Shown: one piece after another, positions 21,741-32,300 of the stretch
Layout: every line of letters starts with the position of its first letter
How positions within the stretch are numbered: the first letter of the stretch is position 1
NCBI GenBank assembly: GCA_029204225.1
Contig: CM055106.1
Location: forward strand, 47,190,633-47,254,632
Length of the DNA stretch: 64,000 nucleotides
From: Diphasiastrum complanatum
Lineage: Eukaryota; Streptophyta; Lycopodiopsida; Lycopodiales; Lycopodiaceae
Direction: 5' to 3'
Translations under genes and position numbers: made by a program
The notes under the pieces: model-generated
Seen by the model: the letters and a program-made list of their open reading frames with translations, nothing else
Told to the model about the DNA's origin: nothing
The model's database searches: none

Positions 21741-21741
21741 G
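19401..21741 (+). pseudogene. hAT transposase (DUF659 and dimerisation region), spliced, amino end deleted
   Basis: Exons inferred from GT-AG junctions that keep the frame: up to 19446, 19576-19799, 19890-20223, 20335-20544, 20634-20766, 20855-21029 and about 21136-21543. Joined, they read AIEEVGPQRVVQ then VVTDNASNCRGMG and WTPCAAHSLDLLL, the DUF659 signature. WWESYDAGQPDLRTLVLRVL and CERNWSAFSLVHTNRRNRL follow, the hAT dimerisation region. The tail is acidic with AT-hook-like RPRGRGRP. The junction at 21030 needs a one-base correction or an unusually short intron. A stop at 21541-21543 precedes more coding-like sequence (SGRPRGRPAKRG). It would have bound and cut hAT ends in the nucleus; the missing BED exon makes it defective. 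Confidence 0.82.
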
Positions 21742-21830
21742 CATCTTGTCGTTCTTCTTGGGTACTATGACTATCGGTGATATCCATTCTGTGTGCTCAA
21801 TTTCATAAATGAAATCGGCATACACCAGGT
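21727..21830 (-). pseudogene. Gypsy RT fragment fused between two hAT segments
   Basis: Antisense to the plus hAT copy. It encodes ADFIYEIEHTEWISPIVIVP and KKNDKMRIC, the amino-terminal fingers of a gypsy RT. On the minus strand it is in frame with the upstream hAT exon (CNDLVY then ADFIY). On its other side it joins the hAT tail in opposite orientation. The same RT/hAT-tail junction recurs at about 26305. Confidence 0.85.
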
Positions 21831-22722
21831 CATTGCACCGCTCCGTCGTCAGACGGTTCCGCCTGTTCGTGTGAACAAGGCTGAACGCTGACCAGTTCCG
21901 CTCGCACACGCAAGCAGAACAGTCCTGCATTAATTGGCAACAACTCGAGTGAGTACCGACCTTGTAGAGAAAATGCAAAAACTGGTTGGATGAATGAGAC
22001 AAGACAATGTACCTGTGAAAGGACTCGGAGCGCGAGCGTCCTCAGGTCTGGCTGTCCGGCGCCGTAGCTCTCCCACCATGATACAGGCAAGAGCCTGTTC
22101 TCTCGAACACGTGCAAGGTCCTCGCCGAACAGCCCCGGAGAGTGCTGCCCCTCTCTGAAAGATCCCGGCATGGACCTCGGGATGTGGATGGCTGGGAGGA
22201 TGCGGATGGACGATGCGGATATGGAGGTGGTGGCATAGGTGCAGGTGCGGAAGCGGAGAATGTGGATGGGCTGTGCAGATCTGACGGTGATGGCAGAGGC
22301 GTAGGTGCAGCAGTGGAGGCCGTGGATCCATGGGGAGTACTGGCGGTGGCGGTGGCGGGGGCGGATGCAGCGGCGGTGGCGGGTGTAGATGCGGCGGTGG
22401 CGGGCGGTGGCGCTGGGTGTACCAGTGGCAGGGTCGGTGGCAGTGGGTGCACCAGTAGAAATAGAGTCCGCGACATCTGTGGACGGCTCGCCGGGCTCAG
22501 TAGCTGTCTCAGAATATGTCTCCATAATGCGAGCCCTCTCCGCAGCGGGGATGACCATACAAATTCAGATCCCGTAGCGTCCCCCCGTGGGTCGGACTCG
22601 CAACCCCCCCAGATGTGCTCGAACCCGAGAGGCGTTCCCTGTGAACTGCTTTCGACAAAAAGGGCAACGCCACTTTTTGTCGGGCATGACCTCCACCTCA
22701 TCCCAAACGGGAAGAGCAACCA

Positions 22723-22723
<1 letters not shown>
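21831..22723 (-). pseudogene. hAT transposase remnant: BED finger plus mid-gene exons
   Basis: Starting at ATG 22723 the frame gives DEVEVMPDKKWRCPFC and RVRAHLGG, a BED-type C2-H zinc finger used for DNA binding. A TGA after GGRYGI is followed in the same frame by MVIPAAERARIMETYSE and a Thr/Pro/Ala linker. The DUF659 exons are deleted. The sequence resumes at the exon encoding GLFGEDLARVRENRLLPVSW, has a retained intron-like segment (about 22015-21930), then CERNWSAFSLVHTNRRNRL. It lacks the catalytic centre and cannot be active. Confidence 0.78.
22330..22430. repeat. GGCGGTGGCGGG-type minisatellite in the hAT linker
   Basis: Degenerate tandem GGC/GTG-rich units coding for the low-complexity linker after the BED finger on the minus strand. 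Long frames on the plus strand here are shadows. Confidence 0.6.

Positions 22724-22761
<38 letters not shown>
22722..22761. repeat. (CT)n microsatellite in the hAT leader
   Basis: CT tract directly upstream of the BED exon in the minus hAT copy; a further CT tract is at 23012-23041 with CA tracts between (22982-23006). Confidence 0.9.
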
Positions 22762-22766
<5 letters not shown>

Positions 22767-22801
22767 GCACACACAGAAGCACGGAAATCCAAGCTCTCTC
22801 C

Positions 22802-22826
22802 CGCCCTAAACCCTAAACCCCAAACC
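22802..22826. repeat. Short telomere-like CCCTAAA repeats
   Basis: About three CCCTAAA-type units in the hAT leader. The same CTAAACCCTAAACTCACACA phrase occurs at about 27958 in the other hAT leader, so it belongs to the transposon and is not a chromosome end. Confidence 0.75.
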
Positions 22827-23014
22827 CAAGCACCCTTGAACCTAAATCCTAAACTCACACACACACATTGTGCACACACACAAATCCTCTCTCTCTACGT
22901 TCCTCACACTCTCTCTCTTCCTCTCTCTCTCTCACACACAGATCACCACACACAACTGAATGCACACAAATACACAATTTTCACACACACACACACACAC
23001 ACACACAAACACCA

Positions 23015-23045
<31 letters not shown>

Positions 23046-23160
23046 CTCTATGCTCTCCCACACTCTCCCTCTTCCGCCCTCCTCCGCCCTCTGCCTGCTC
23101 TCGGGTTCTGCAGACTGTCCGCAGGGCCCGCGGGTTTTTGCTTTTTTTTTTTTTAAAAAA

Positions 23161-23307
23161 AACGCGTCCGGACGCTGGACGCGTCCAGCCTTTAAAAAAA
23201 AAAAAATTAAAAAAAAAAGGACGCGTCCGACCCCGCGTCTGGGGGTTGGACGCGTCCGGGTCCGGGCGTCGGACGCGGACGCGGGCACTTTGGCTCGGAC
23301 CCTCATG

Positions 23308-23310
<3 letters not shown>
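23161..23310 (-). repeat. hAT terminal region with GGACGCGTCC palindromes
   Basis: Three exact GGACGCGTCC palindromes (about 23176, 23219 and 23247) and many CGTCCGG/CGGACGC half sites, ending in the TIR-like terminus next to (TA)n. Likely transposase-binding subterminal repeats. A related block lies at 28311-28437. Confidence 0.7.

Positions 23311-23337
<27 letters not shown>
23311..23337. repeat. (TA)n microsatellite at the hAT end
   Basis: TA repeat abutting the outer end of the minus hAT copy; the same pairing of TA repeat and element end occurs at 19361-19374, 23740-23781 and 24031-24056. Confidence 0.9.
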
Positions 23338-23338
<1 letters not shown>

Positions 23339-23431
23339 ATCATAGATGCACCAAAGAGAGAGAGATAGCGAGAGCACGAGATAGAGTTCTCCGGTCAAAA
23401 ATATAAATAGTTTGCTCTTTCATGCCCGATT

Positions 23432-24366
23432 CTGTGGTATCTCAGTTATGGGAGGCATGGGTAGTGGTTAGGTTTGGTGCAAATTTTTTTAGGTAACTTT
23501 GCCTTTTAGATATGTGCCAGACACTCTCTGATAATTAATTTCGGGGGGGGTAGGGGGAGGAAACTTGTTTTTATTTCATTTTGGGGATGTGGGACCGTTA
23601 GGGAAGGGCCTGTATATTTTAATTTTAAAAATGTCGGACGCATCCGGACCCGGACGTACCCCTGAGGCGTCCACGTCCGGACGCGGACGCAGACGTGCGT
23701 CTAGACGCGCGTTCGCGTCCGGGTCTCGCTTCCTTAGATATACATATATATATATTATATATGTATATATATATATATATATCAAACATGAGGGTCCGCG
23801 CCGAACGCGGGCAATCCGCGTCCGGTGTCTGGACCCGGAGGCGTTCGACCCTCGGACGCGGGGTCGGACGCATCCATTTTTTTTTATTTTTTTTATTTTT
23901 TAAAGCCTAAATAACACTAAAAAAATTTATAGAAAAAAAAAGCGGACGCTTCCAGACCCCAACCCCTGGCACGTCCGGGTTCGAACGCAAACGCGGACTC
24001 GCGTTCGGATGCACCATCCGCTTCCTTAGATATATATATATATATATATATATATGTATCTATATCTCTAAGGAAGCGGACCCTGGGCGCGGACGTCCGC
24101 GCCCGCGTCTGGACGCGGACGCCTTAGGGGTGCGTCTAGCATTTTTCAATTTTTTTTTTTCAAAAAAAAAAAAAATACAGGCCCCTCCCCCCACTGTCCC
24201 ACATCCTCAAAACGAAATAAAAACAATTTTCCTCCTACCCCCCCGGAATTGATTATCAGATGGTGTCTGGCACCCACCTTCCCCCTCCTGTTTAGAAAAA
24301 GGAAAAAGGTGCCTAAAATTTTTTGCAACAAACCTAGCCACTGCCCATGCCTCCCATAACTGAGAT
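23432..24366. mobile_element. Foldback element: inverted arms of about 320 bp with TA-flanked core
   Basis: The left arm (23432-23745, beginning TCTCAGTTATGGGAGGCATG) is matched by the reverse complement of the right arm (24366-24061). Both arms end inward in a CG-rich stretch and CTTCCTTAGATA before a TA repeat. Between them (23782-24030) is a roughly 250-bp element with its own CAAACATGAGGGTCCGCG terminus and a GCTTCCTTAGATATA end. Short poly-A/T runs separate the GC-rich ends from the rest. No coding sequence is present; the open frames are TA-repeat artefacts. Confidence 0.75.
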
Positions 24367-24638
24367 ATTGCCAAACAACGATGACTAATGAGCAGTCCAT
24401 AAATTATTATGAACCTTCATTGGGAACTAAGCTCCAAAAAGGCGGCAAAGAAAGATCTGAAAGAGGTTTGGAGTGAAGATGATGGTTTGCATGGCAAACA
24501 GATTATTGATTTAGGGTTTAGGGTGCATCAGTGACTGTCTCAAAGAAGTGAATGCTCACCAGAAGAGTGACAAGCTCTCGAGACCACAAGTCTTGAGGGA
24601 AATCAATGCTCACTAGGAGAGTGAAAAGCTCTCAAGAC

Positions 24639-24862
24639 AGGGAACCACAAGACCTACACACTACTATGTCTTATATGATGAGATCGGTTTCCCCTCGGAT
24701 GAACTTCAACAGCTTACTTATTACTTATGCAAAACCGTGTCATTCACTACAGGGAACCACAAGACCTACACACTACTATGTCTTGGTTGATGAGATCGGT
24801 TTCTCCCCGGATGAACTTCAACAGCTTACTAATTACTTATGGCACAACTTCAACACGCTGTC
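24639..24862 (+). repeat. 112-bp tandem repeat, two copies
   Basis: The segment beginning AGGGAACCACAAGACC at 24639 recurs at 24751; both copies run through GATGAACTTCAACAGCTTAC. Confidence 0.92.
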
Positions 24863-24904
24863 GCAATTTTGCGTACCAACACGGGGGCTCCGAAACATCT
24901 CCCA

Positions 24905-25640
24905 GTTTTCAAGTCCCGACCGGACAAAGTGTCCCTGAAGCCCTGTTTAACGTCGAACTTCGGACGGACGTTTTGGGTTGGCCGGCCATTTTGGGCTGGC
25001 CGGCCGTCCGTTCCTCCTCCTGTCTATTCCCACAGGTTCCTATCGAGGTTGTCCACTGGCCGAAACAGACGGCACCTGAAACGAATTTCGTTTGGAGAAA
25101 CGGGGCCGTCGGACGAAAAGTTGCAAAACTAGTCTATTTCGCTTGACCTAATTGCGTTTCTATCCCGTCGAAGGGCCATTTTGACCGAACGATACCCGAA
25201 TCGAGCCAGGCTCGGTCCCTTGAGTTCGTATCAGGATCACGAATCTGTGGACTGTATTCCTGGGCCATTTTTGTCAATTCCAAATGTTTTCAGTTCCCGT
25301 CCCTCACGAAGTGTCCCTGAAGCCCTGTTCAACGTCGAACTTCGGACGGACGTTCCGAGCTGACCGTCGGTCATTTCCTCGTCCTGTCTGTTCCGACAGG
25401 TTCCTATTGAGGTTGTCCACTGGCCGAAACAGACGGCACCTGAAGCAAATCCCGTTTGAAGAAACGTGGCCGTCGGACGGAAAGCTGCAAAACTAGTCCA
25501 TTTCCCTTGACCTAATTGCGTTTCTCTCCCGTCGAAGGGCCATTTTGACCGAATGATACCCGAATCGAGCCAGGCTCGATCCCTTGAGTTCGTATCGGGA
25601 TCACGAACCTGTGGACTGTATTCCTGGACCATTAATGCAT
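24905..25640 (+). repeat. About 382-bp tandem repeat, two copies
   Basis: GTGTCCCTGAAGCCCTGTT at 24929 recurs at 25311, period 382. Similarity continues through ACAGACGGCACCTGAA and the CTGTGGACTGTATTCCTGG end. Divergence is about 10-15 percent by eye. The open frames on either strand are not shared cleanly between copies, so I do not call a gene. Confidence 0.88.
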
Positions 25641-25889
25641 TGCCTGTGGTGCAATGCCTACGACACAATGAGGATGTGGGGTTGATGATGTTTATGACTG
25701 TGGTTATGATGATTATGGCTGTGGCTTGTTTTGATGGTTATGGCTATGGGGTTGTGGGTTTATGATGATTTGTTAGGGTTTTAGGGTTTGGGGTGTTATG
25801 TTAACTGTGCCATTTGTTAGGGTGTCGGGTTTAGCGTGTTATGTTCAATGGTTGGACATGATGCAGATGTTATGTCTTAACATGAAAAT

Positions 25890-25896
25890 GTGTTGG

Positions 25897-25924
<28 letters not shown>
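25890..25924. repeat. (CT)n microsatellite
   Basis: CT tract downstream of GGGTTTAGGG-like sequence (25772-25790). No gene is seen in 25640-26120. Confidence 0.9.
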
Positions 25925-25927
<3 letters not shown>

Positions 25928-26126
25928 TTGCACAGAGCAAACCATTTCTAATTAACCATTTAAATTTCACAGAGCTAACCATTTGTAAGCAACCATGACA
26001 AATTAGCTGACACCCACCCAATTCAAAAGGCTATGCGCATTATTGGTGGAATACAAATATTGCTTTGCATGGAATTACAAGGATCTGAATGGTATACCAC
26101 CAACCGTAGTCTAGCATACCATACCC

Positions 26127-26305
26127 TTGGTGGATGGAGCAGTCCCCAAGGTGAGCCGCTACTATCACTGCAATCCTGACTACACGGAGTTGATCAAGCA
26201 GGAGTTGCAGAAGTTACTTCATGCCGATTTCATTTATGAAATTGAGCACACAGAATGGGTATCACCGATAGTCATAGTACCCAAGAAGAACGACAAGATG
26301 CGAAT
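26127..26305 (+). pseudogene. Gypsy RT amino-terminal fragment
   Basis: The frame gives VPKVSRYYHCNPDYTELIKQ and ELQKLLHADFIYEIEHTEW, then VSPIVIVPKKNDKMRIC, the conserved start of a gypsy RT. Right after RIC, where VDYRKLN is expected, the sequence switches to an inverted hAT tail. It is a longer version of the RT piece at 21727-21830. Confidence 0.85.
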
Positions 26306-26465
26306 CTGTGCTAAAAAAATCATCCCTCTGTGTGCCAGATGCATCTACAGGGGTATCAAATACAAAGTCTGCCTGGGAGTCTGGAGGCATCTGGGACTCC
26401 TCCAAGTCTGGGCCAACGCCTGCCAAGAGACGACTAGAAAAATCATCGGTGCGTCCCCTGTTACC
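26306..26465 (-). pseudogene. hAT transposase tail, inverted, fused to gypsy RT
   Basis: The reverse complement matches the plus hAT copy at about 21590-21727 (the DDFSSRLLAGVGPDLEES region). The junction with the RT fragment is the same as at 21727. GTTACCAA at 26459 and TTGGTAAC at 26483 form short inverted arms just outside. Confidence 0.8.
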
Positions 26466-27545
26466 AAATGGAGAAACTGCTCCTTGGTAACCTATTCGTC
26501 GAGTTCTTCGGCGAATTGTTCCTGTTCTTCAACTTCCATGGGTTCTTTCCCCTTGCTGAATCTCAGGGATTCCGTTTCTAATTCATCAATGCCTCTTGTC
26601 AGGGGTTGATCAGGTCCCGGAGAAGTGGTCATTTTCAGAGATAGAAAAAGTGTGCCTGACGTTTCTTTTAAAAAAAAAAAGTCGAAAAGACTAATTTATA
26701 ATTGTACAAAAGAGGGAAAGAAAACTTAGCTCTTTTTGAGAACTATACTCCCACAGAGAGAATCAAGAAAAGCCCTCTCAGCTCTTCCACAACTGCTTTC
26801 AGACCTGCTGTCCGGAAAAAATCAGAGATCAGGGTGCCAAAATGCAAACAAATTTCTGATTTGTCTTGCCCCCTTTCCTCGCTGTCAGAGGTATTGTTCT
26901 GTGTCTCAGAAAAATCCGGATAAAAAACTGAAATTTATCCACAAAATCTGCTTTAACTCAAGAAAGATTCTCGCTGTCTGAATAGCGACACTGTGGCTCC
27001 ACTAAAATCCAGATTTGAAGCTTAAAAACTATCTAGAATTTTGAAATTGTTGAGAAGGAGCCCTCGCTGATCCAAATACAGATCTGAGTCTGATCTGGTT
27101 TGTAGGATAATTCACCTCCAGGGTCCTCTGACACACAGCGATGGAGCTACAAAAATATGTATAACTGTCCAGCGCTGACCCTGCCTCCAAATTGCTCTCA
27201 AAATCTGATTGCAAAAAGGGATTCTACGCTGCAAAATCAGCGATGGAGTACTTAATATGCAGCAATGGACCTGCACTACCCTTTTGCTTCCATTTCCGCT
27301 CAGATTGCAGTAGTTTACACTAAAAAATCAGGGATAACTATCTGATTTTGCAGCGATGGATATCTATCACAAGTGCTGTCCTAAATCCACTCAAATAGGT
27401 AGCAAATCCACTAAGATTTCCTCAGTAGAGTACTGTTTCTCCAGTGCTGGATCTGTGCTACCGACTCTTGAAAGTTGGAAAGAGATTCTGTACCCTCTAC
27501 TAACTTTCTCTACTACTCTGCTACTAAGCTCCCAGAGATGGAGAT

Positions 27546-27558
27546 GGCTTTGATACCA
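27546..27558 (-). other. Primer binding site of an LTR retrotransposon
   Basis: Minus-strand TGGTATCAAAGCC, a tRNA-Met-type PBS, one base from a TGTAAGAG LTR start at 27560. The 26640-27545 stretch would be its leader/gag side; it shows repeated CAGCGATGGA phrases but no protein. Confidence 0.6.
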
Positions 27559-27559
27559 G

Positions 27560-27918
27560 TGTAAGAGATCTAAACACCACAGTAGGGCAAACACTCACTG
27601 ATCCACCCAACCTTGCCTACCCCCTGATATGGAGCAAGCCCCTCCTAGCCCAGTGTGAGGCCTGGTAGCATGTATACTGCCAAGTGTCGGCCACGTGGCA
27701 CTGACGTGGCCGACTGCACGTCGGGACCCAATGTGGGGCCCTATCCTGCTGACAGGGTCCCTAGGTTGTGTCAGGCCCGCCATGGCTATGGACCGTGCCG
27801 GGGCACACTACTCACACTGTCTTGCCCTGTTGGTCGTGTACACTGGACACGACCCTGACTGTGGTATCTGACCTCCAGTGTTCTCCAAGGTTCGGCACCG
27901 GTCACGTGCTCGTAACAG
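27560..27918 (-). repeat. Probable LTR (about 359 bp) inserted in a hAT fragment
   Basis: Begins TGTAAGAGATC beside the PBS and probably ends near CTCGTAACA at 27918, where hAT linker-like sequence starts. GC-rich, with CACGTGGCACTGACGTGG motifs. The second LTR was not found, so the right boundary is tentative. Confidence 0.45.
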
Positions 27919-27992
27919 CGGGGGCGGTGAGTGCACCAGTGGCAGGGACGGCAGACTCTAAACCCTAAACTCACACACACACCATGTCTCGT

Positions 27993-28023
<31 letters not shown>

Positions 28024-28028
28024 AATCC

Positions 28029-28073
<45 letters not shown>

Positions 28074-28437
28074 AATCACCACACACACGCACAGATGCAT
28101 ACACAAATCAACTAACCCACATACACACACAGAGAGAAATCATCACACAAACACACACACCATACACCCAAATGTACACACTCTCTCTCTCCCTCACTCA
28201 CAGATGCTCTCTCGCGCCCTCTTTCTCTCCTCTCTCAGTCTCTCGGGCTTCTGCGGACTGTTCTGCTGCCCGCGCGCCCTTCTGGTTTTTTTTTTTTTAA
28301 TTAAAAAAACACGTCCGGAACGTTGGACGCGTCCTCTGGACGTGTCTAGAAAAAAAAAAAAAAATAGGACGTGTCCGATCCCGCGTCCGGGGGTCGGACA
28401 CGTCCGGGTCCCGGGTCTCGGGCGTCGGACGCAGAGG
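27919..28437 (-). mobile_element. hAT 5' terminal fragment, second minus copy
   Basis: Contains linker-like GTGCACCAGTGGCAGGG, the CTAAACCCTAAACTCACACA leader phrase, CA and CT tracts, CTTCTGCGGACTGT, poly-T, and a GGACGCGTCC/CGTCCGG-rich subterminal block. All are in the same order as 22430-23280. It ends truncated near 28437 before the TA-linked terminus. Confidence 0.75.
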
Positions 28438-28859
28438 CCAAACTAAGATTAGGTTGATCCAATACAGAACTCTCAAACTTATATCCTGATCAAACTTACT
28501 TCTATTCCAATCAAAATGGAATTAGTAACCTTTGACCTTTCACTATACTACTCATAGATAATGATTCAAATATCAAACATGTTCTAGTTCCAGATTGTCC
28601 ACAACAATCCCTAGAGAATTTCTCTTATTCGAAAAGTTCCAATTAGGTATCTTACTTTGAATCTATCCAAAATTACTTTCTCATCAACTTGCTATTAAAA
28701 TTTGATTGTTACCACAACAAACATACTATAGTTATTCAGTCCTTGAATGCAAAACCATTCATAAAGCTCTTTATAAAAAATTATTTTTTTTTTGTTTTTT
28801 ACCATGTGAGGTGCCGATATTGTTGCCCCATACCCTGTCATAATCACAAACACTTATCA
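28438..28859. other. Spacer, no gene recognised
   Basis: AT-rich; frames are short and show no motif. Confidence 0.5.
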
Positions 28860-29346
28860 TCAGTCTATAGAATTCAATGCCAATGCTTTGCATGTTTTAG
28901 ACTATCTAAGACCGTATGCAAATGTGTCTCATGCTCCTCAAGAGTCCTACTATAAATCAAAATGTCGTCCAAAAATACCACCAGAAACTTCCTAGATATG
29001 GACAAAGAATATCGTTCATCATCTGTTGGAAGGTTGTCGAGGCATTAGTTAGACCAAAGGGTAAAACTAAAAAATCATAATGGCCATACCTAGAACGAAA
29101 ACCAGTTTTGGAAACATCCCCCTCGTGGATTCTAATTTGATGGTACCCTGACCTAAGGTCCAATTTGGTGAAATACTTAGCACCATTCAATCGGTCCATT
29201 AAGTCGTCCATCCGAGGTAACGGATAACGGTTCTTAATAGTCATTTTATTAAGCTTCTTGTAATCGACACAAAGACCGGCGACCCTGGCTTTACTTGTGG
29301 TTATGCTTTTGGGTACAATTCTTCTTGCACTTTTTGGCATTATCAA
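28860..29346 (-). pseudogene. Gypsy reverse transcriptase fragment
   Basis: The minus frame from 29346 gives [36 protein letters not shown] and [18 protein letters not shown]. One base is lost before the catalytic block, so the frame reads [10 protein letters not shown]. In the adjacent frame the expected [16 protein letters not shown] is present. RNase H and integrase are absent. The family resembles relic B at 1740-2435. Confidence 0.9.
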
Positions 29347-32300
29347 CGAAAGTCATATCCTAGTGTGTTATAAACCATTATGGATACAAAGCCTAGCTTA
29401 ACTTATGCTACAATGGGTCATTGGGTTCTAGAAGGGCAAAACGAAAAGTTGAGCACCAGCCATATATTATTCAAAGAAAGGCACATTTAACACCTCCACC
29501 TGTTCGGGCCTAGTTAAGTATGTCAGTTGTGTATGAGACACGCTGCATTTTCTGGATGTTCTTGATTGAACATCCTATGTCATCTTGCTTACCCACTTGA
29601 TAAAGCCCGAGTTTTCAAGCACTATGGATGCTGGGATGAAGTCCTATGCGTGGAGAGCACAGGCCAGCCCGTTGGGTGCAGAAGGATGATGGAACAAAAG
29701 TAAGAACCAAGGCCCAAGCTTTTGGTAGTGGGGAATGAATTGGCTAGTGACATTTCCACTCCGTAACATGGCCATGAAATCCTGGCGATGCCTATAAATT
29801 CCTAAGGAATGGCAATATTTGCAGATTTGAACGTGCTTCAAGAGTTAATAGTAAAGATCTTTTATGTGCAGATGAAACAGTTGTAAAATCATGGTAAGGC
29901 CTTTAACTTCCTAAGGAATGGCAATCATTGCAGAGTTTAAAGCATCTAGTGACCTTTCCAGCAGATGAAGGTGTCGTAAAATCATGGTATGGCCGAAAAA
30001 GTCTAAGGCATGGCAATCTTTACAAAATTCAAAGTGCTTCAAGAATGAATAGTAAAATACCACGCTGCTCTTTTATGTGTACAAAAGTGAACAAATTAAT
30101 GAAGGGAATCTACAACAGCTAATCTATAGACTCTTTGACAATCAACACACCTATGCTTTGTGGAGCATCGATGTAAGAGGAATGCCTATCTGGAACAAAA
30201 TCTGCTCTATCCATCTTCAACATGGCCTCAGCTGCTGGCTTTGAGCTCAATATGCCATGTTCTGCAACAACCACTACACATCAGATCACATCACATGACA
30301 ATTGCCAATATACATACATGTTCACAAACAAGCTATCATGGGTTCCCTGCTTGCTTGCTTGATGTTCAAAATTCAAAAGCACGAAAAAAGGAAAACGGAC
30401 TCTGAAGATTAGTAATGAGTTCGGCGTTGCTCCTGCCATGACACTTCCAGCTCATTTTGCTCTCTCTCTCTCGATCGATCGATCGTAATAGCAAGAATAA
30501 AAACTGAAAACAAAAGGCATAGAAGTTATGGTTAATAGAGAAAAAAGAAAGAAAGAAGCCAAAAAGAAGAGATGGTAGAATAAAGCACTACTTTGTTTGT
30601 TCTTCTTTTCTAACTTTTGTTTTGGAACAGATGTCATGTCTTTTTGGTGGCACGAGGGTGGAAGGCCCCATAGAATAACAAAAGACTGCCTTTTATGTAA
30701 CCTCATGAGTGCAAGTTTTTGGGCATTGCATTGACTCCAACTCACGTCATGTGTTCACATTGCTCAATGGAGTTTTTACAAAAGTTAATTTTAAAGGGTA
30801 TGTGTGCACAAAAAGCTTTAGACTGTTAATGACTTTGTTGCAAGAACCCAATCCTTCATATGCACCTCTATATGTAACTAGTAAATAGCAAAATATTCAT
30901 GCCTTTCTTTTTTTATTGCATGCATGCCCACACTTTATATGCACCTTCATATGCAAGTCATAATAGCAAGAAGTTTGTGTCCCTCTCTTTTTCTTGCATG
31001 CATCCCTAGGCTCTCAACTTGCACGATGCACCAACACATCACTAACAACAATAATCAAATAAAATTATCTATTTGCTTCACAATATCATTTCATATATGT
31101 TTTGTATTGTTGTTGTATCTTTACTCGTGCACATACTTTTGATTAGGTCGTAGGTCATAATTGGCACTTAGCCACAATGCGATGTCACTTATCCAGTTAG
31201 GAAAAATAGTTACTTCGTAACAAATTGTAACACAATCCAGTTAGCTTCGACAATCCTTCAATAGTCCAATGTCGAAGCCACTTGTTGTTTGGTTCTCGTG
31301 TATTTTTGTAAATTGTGTAAAAGCATGAGTAAAACTACAGAGCTGGATAAATGAATGGATGTAGATTAACTATAGGATTATAGGAGAATAATCCAACAAA
31401 TTTCCCTAGCCAAGTCGATGAATTCAAAAATTGGTCTTTTTATTAACAGAATTTTCACAAATACATTGAAAATTTATTTATGAGTACCGAATCTTAACCA
31501 AATAATATTTACAAAATTTTAGAACTTCTACTTCAGCCATTTTTGGGGAAGGCTAGAGGCCCGAACTGTAAATACAGTAGGCACAAAATTTTACAATATT
31601 CGACATTTTTATGCCGATGTTTATCACAAAAATTTAAAAACTATTACAATACAAACCCGATTTTTATGATATAAAGTCGATTAACATGGCAATATCCACT
31701 GGGAGGTGTGGTCCCCACGCCAGGAATTTAGAATCTTAGCAAATTTATAAGAAAGCCCTCCAGCAGAAAGTGGCATGCAAATGCAAATTTCTATATTCAT
31801 GACGGAAAAGTATGGATGCAATTTTCCAAACTAGTGTCTAATATGCTGATTGTTGTAAATGCAAAGTAGAGTATCTTCATTTATATCGAAAATTCATTGG
31901 ATACATTTCATCGTTTGATGCTTCAAACGACATGTACTCATGCTGATAGTACTCGCTAATAGGATATTCTTCTACAGGGTTCTTGCATGCAAAAGAGCAA
32001 TTGAAGTTCTAACCTCAATATCATCGTTAGAGATTAAAATCTGACTCTTCTAAAGAAGAATATACTTATAGATCTATTACCAAGAGCTTATCTTCGTTAG
32101 AACTAAACTTTTCATTACAATACAAGAGAATGAGGACTTCTAATATCATGTCAATGAAAAAATTGAATATATATAAGAATCTTAAGAGGAATGCAATAAG
32201 ACGAGATTTCAACTAGGGTTAAAAAATTGTAGATGATATTGGAAGTGTATCTAGTCTGATAGAAATAGAAGATGTACGATTCTTATTTGACAAAATTTTT

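Larger units (their letters stand above)
21831..23310 (-). mobile_element. hAT-type DNA transposon, minus copy with 5' end and leader
   Basis: Read on the minus strand: TA repeat, terminal CAGACATGAGGGTCCGAG, GGACGCGTCC subterminal repeats, poly-purine/pyrimidine tracts, CA- and CT-rich leader with telomere-like CCCTAAA, BED finger exon and proline/threonine linker. It then has an internal deletion to mid-gene exons, ending at 21831 against the gypsy RT piece. With the plus copy it forms a head-to-head arrangement around that RT piece. Confidence 0.8.

Noticed and set aside
22142-22816. 224-codon plus-strand Gly/Ala-rich frame
   Set aside because: Antisense of the hAT BED exon and its low-complexity linker.
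22802-22826. Possible chromosome end or fusion scar from CCCTAAA repeats
   Set aside because: Only about three units, and the same phrase recurs in the same place of another hAT copy, so it is part of the transposon leader.
23576-23910. Open frames with Ile-Tyr repeats
   Set aside because: Products of TA-repeat translation; the same applies to the frames at 63446-63945 across the TA tract, where only the flanks look coding.
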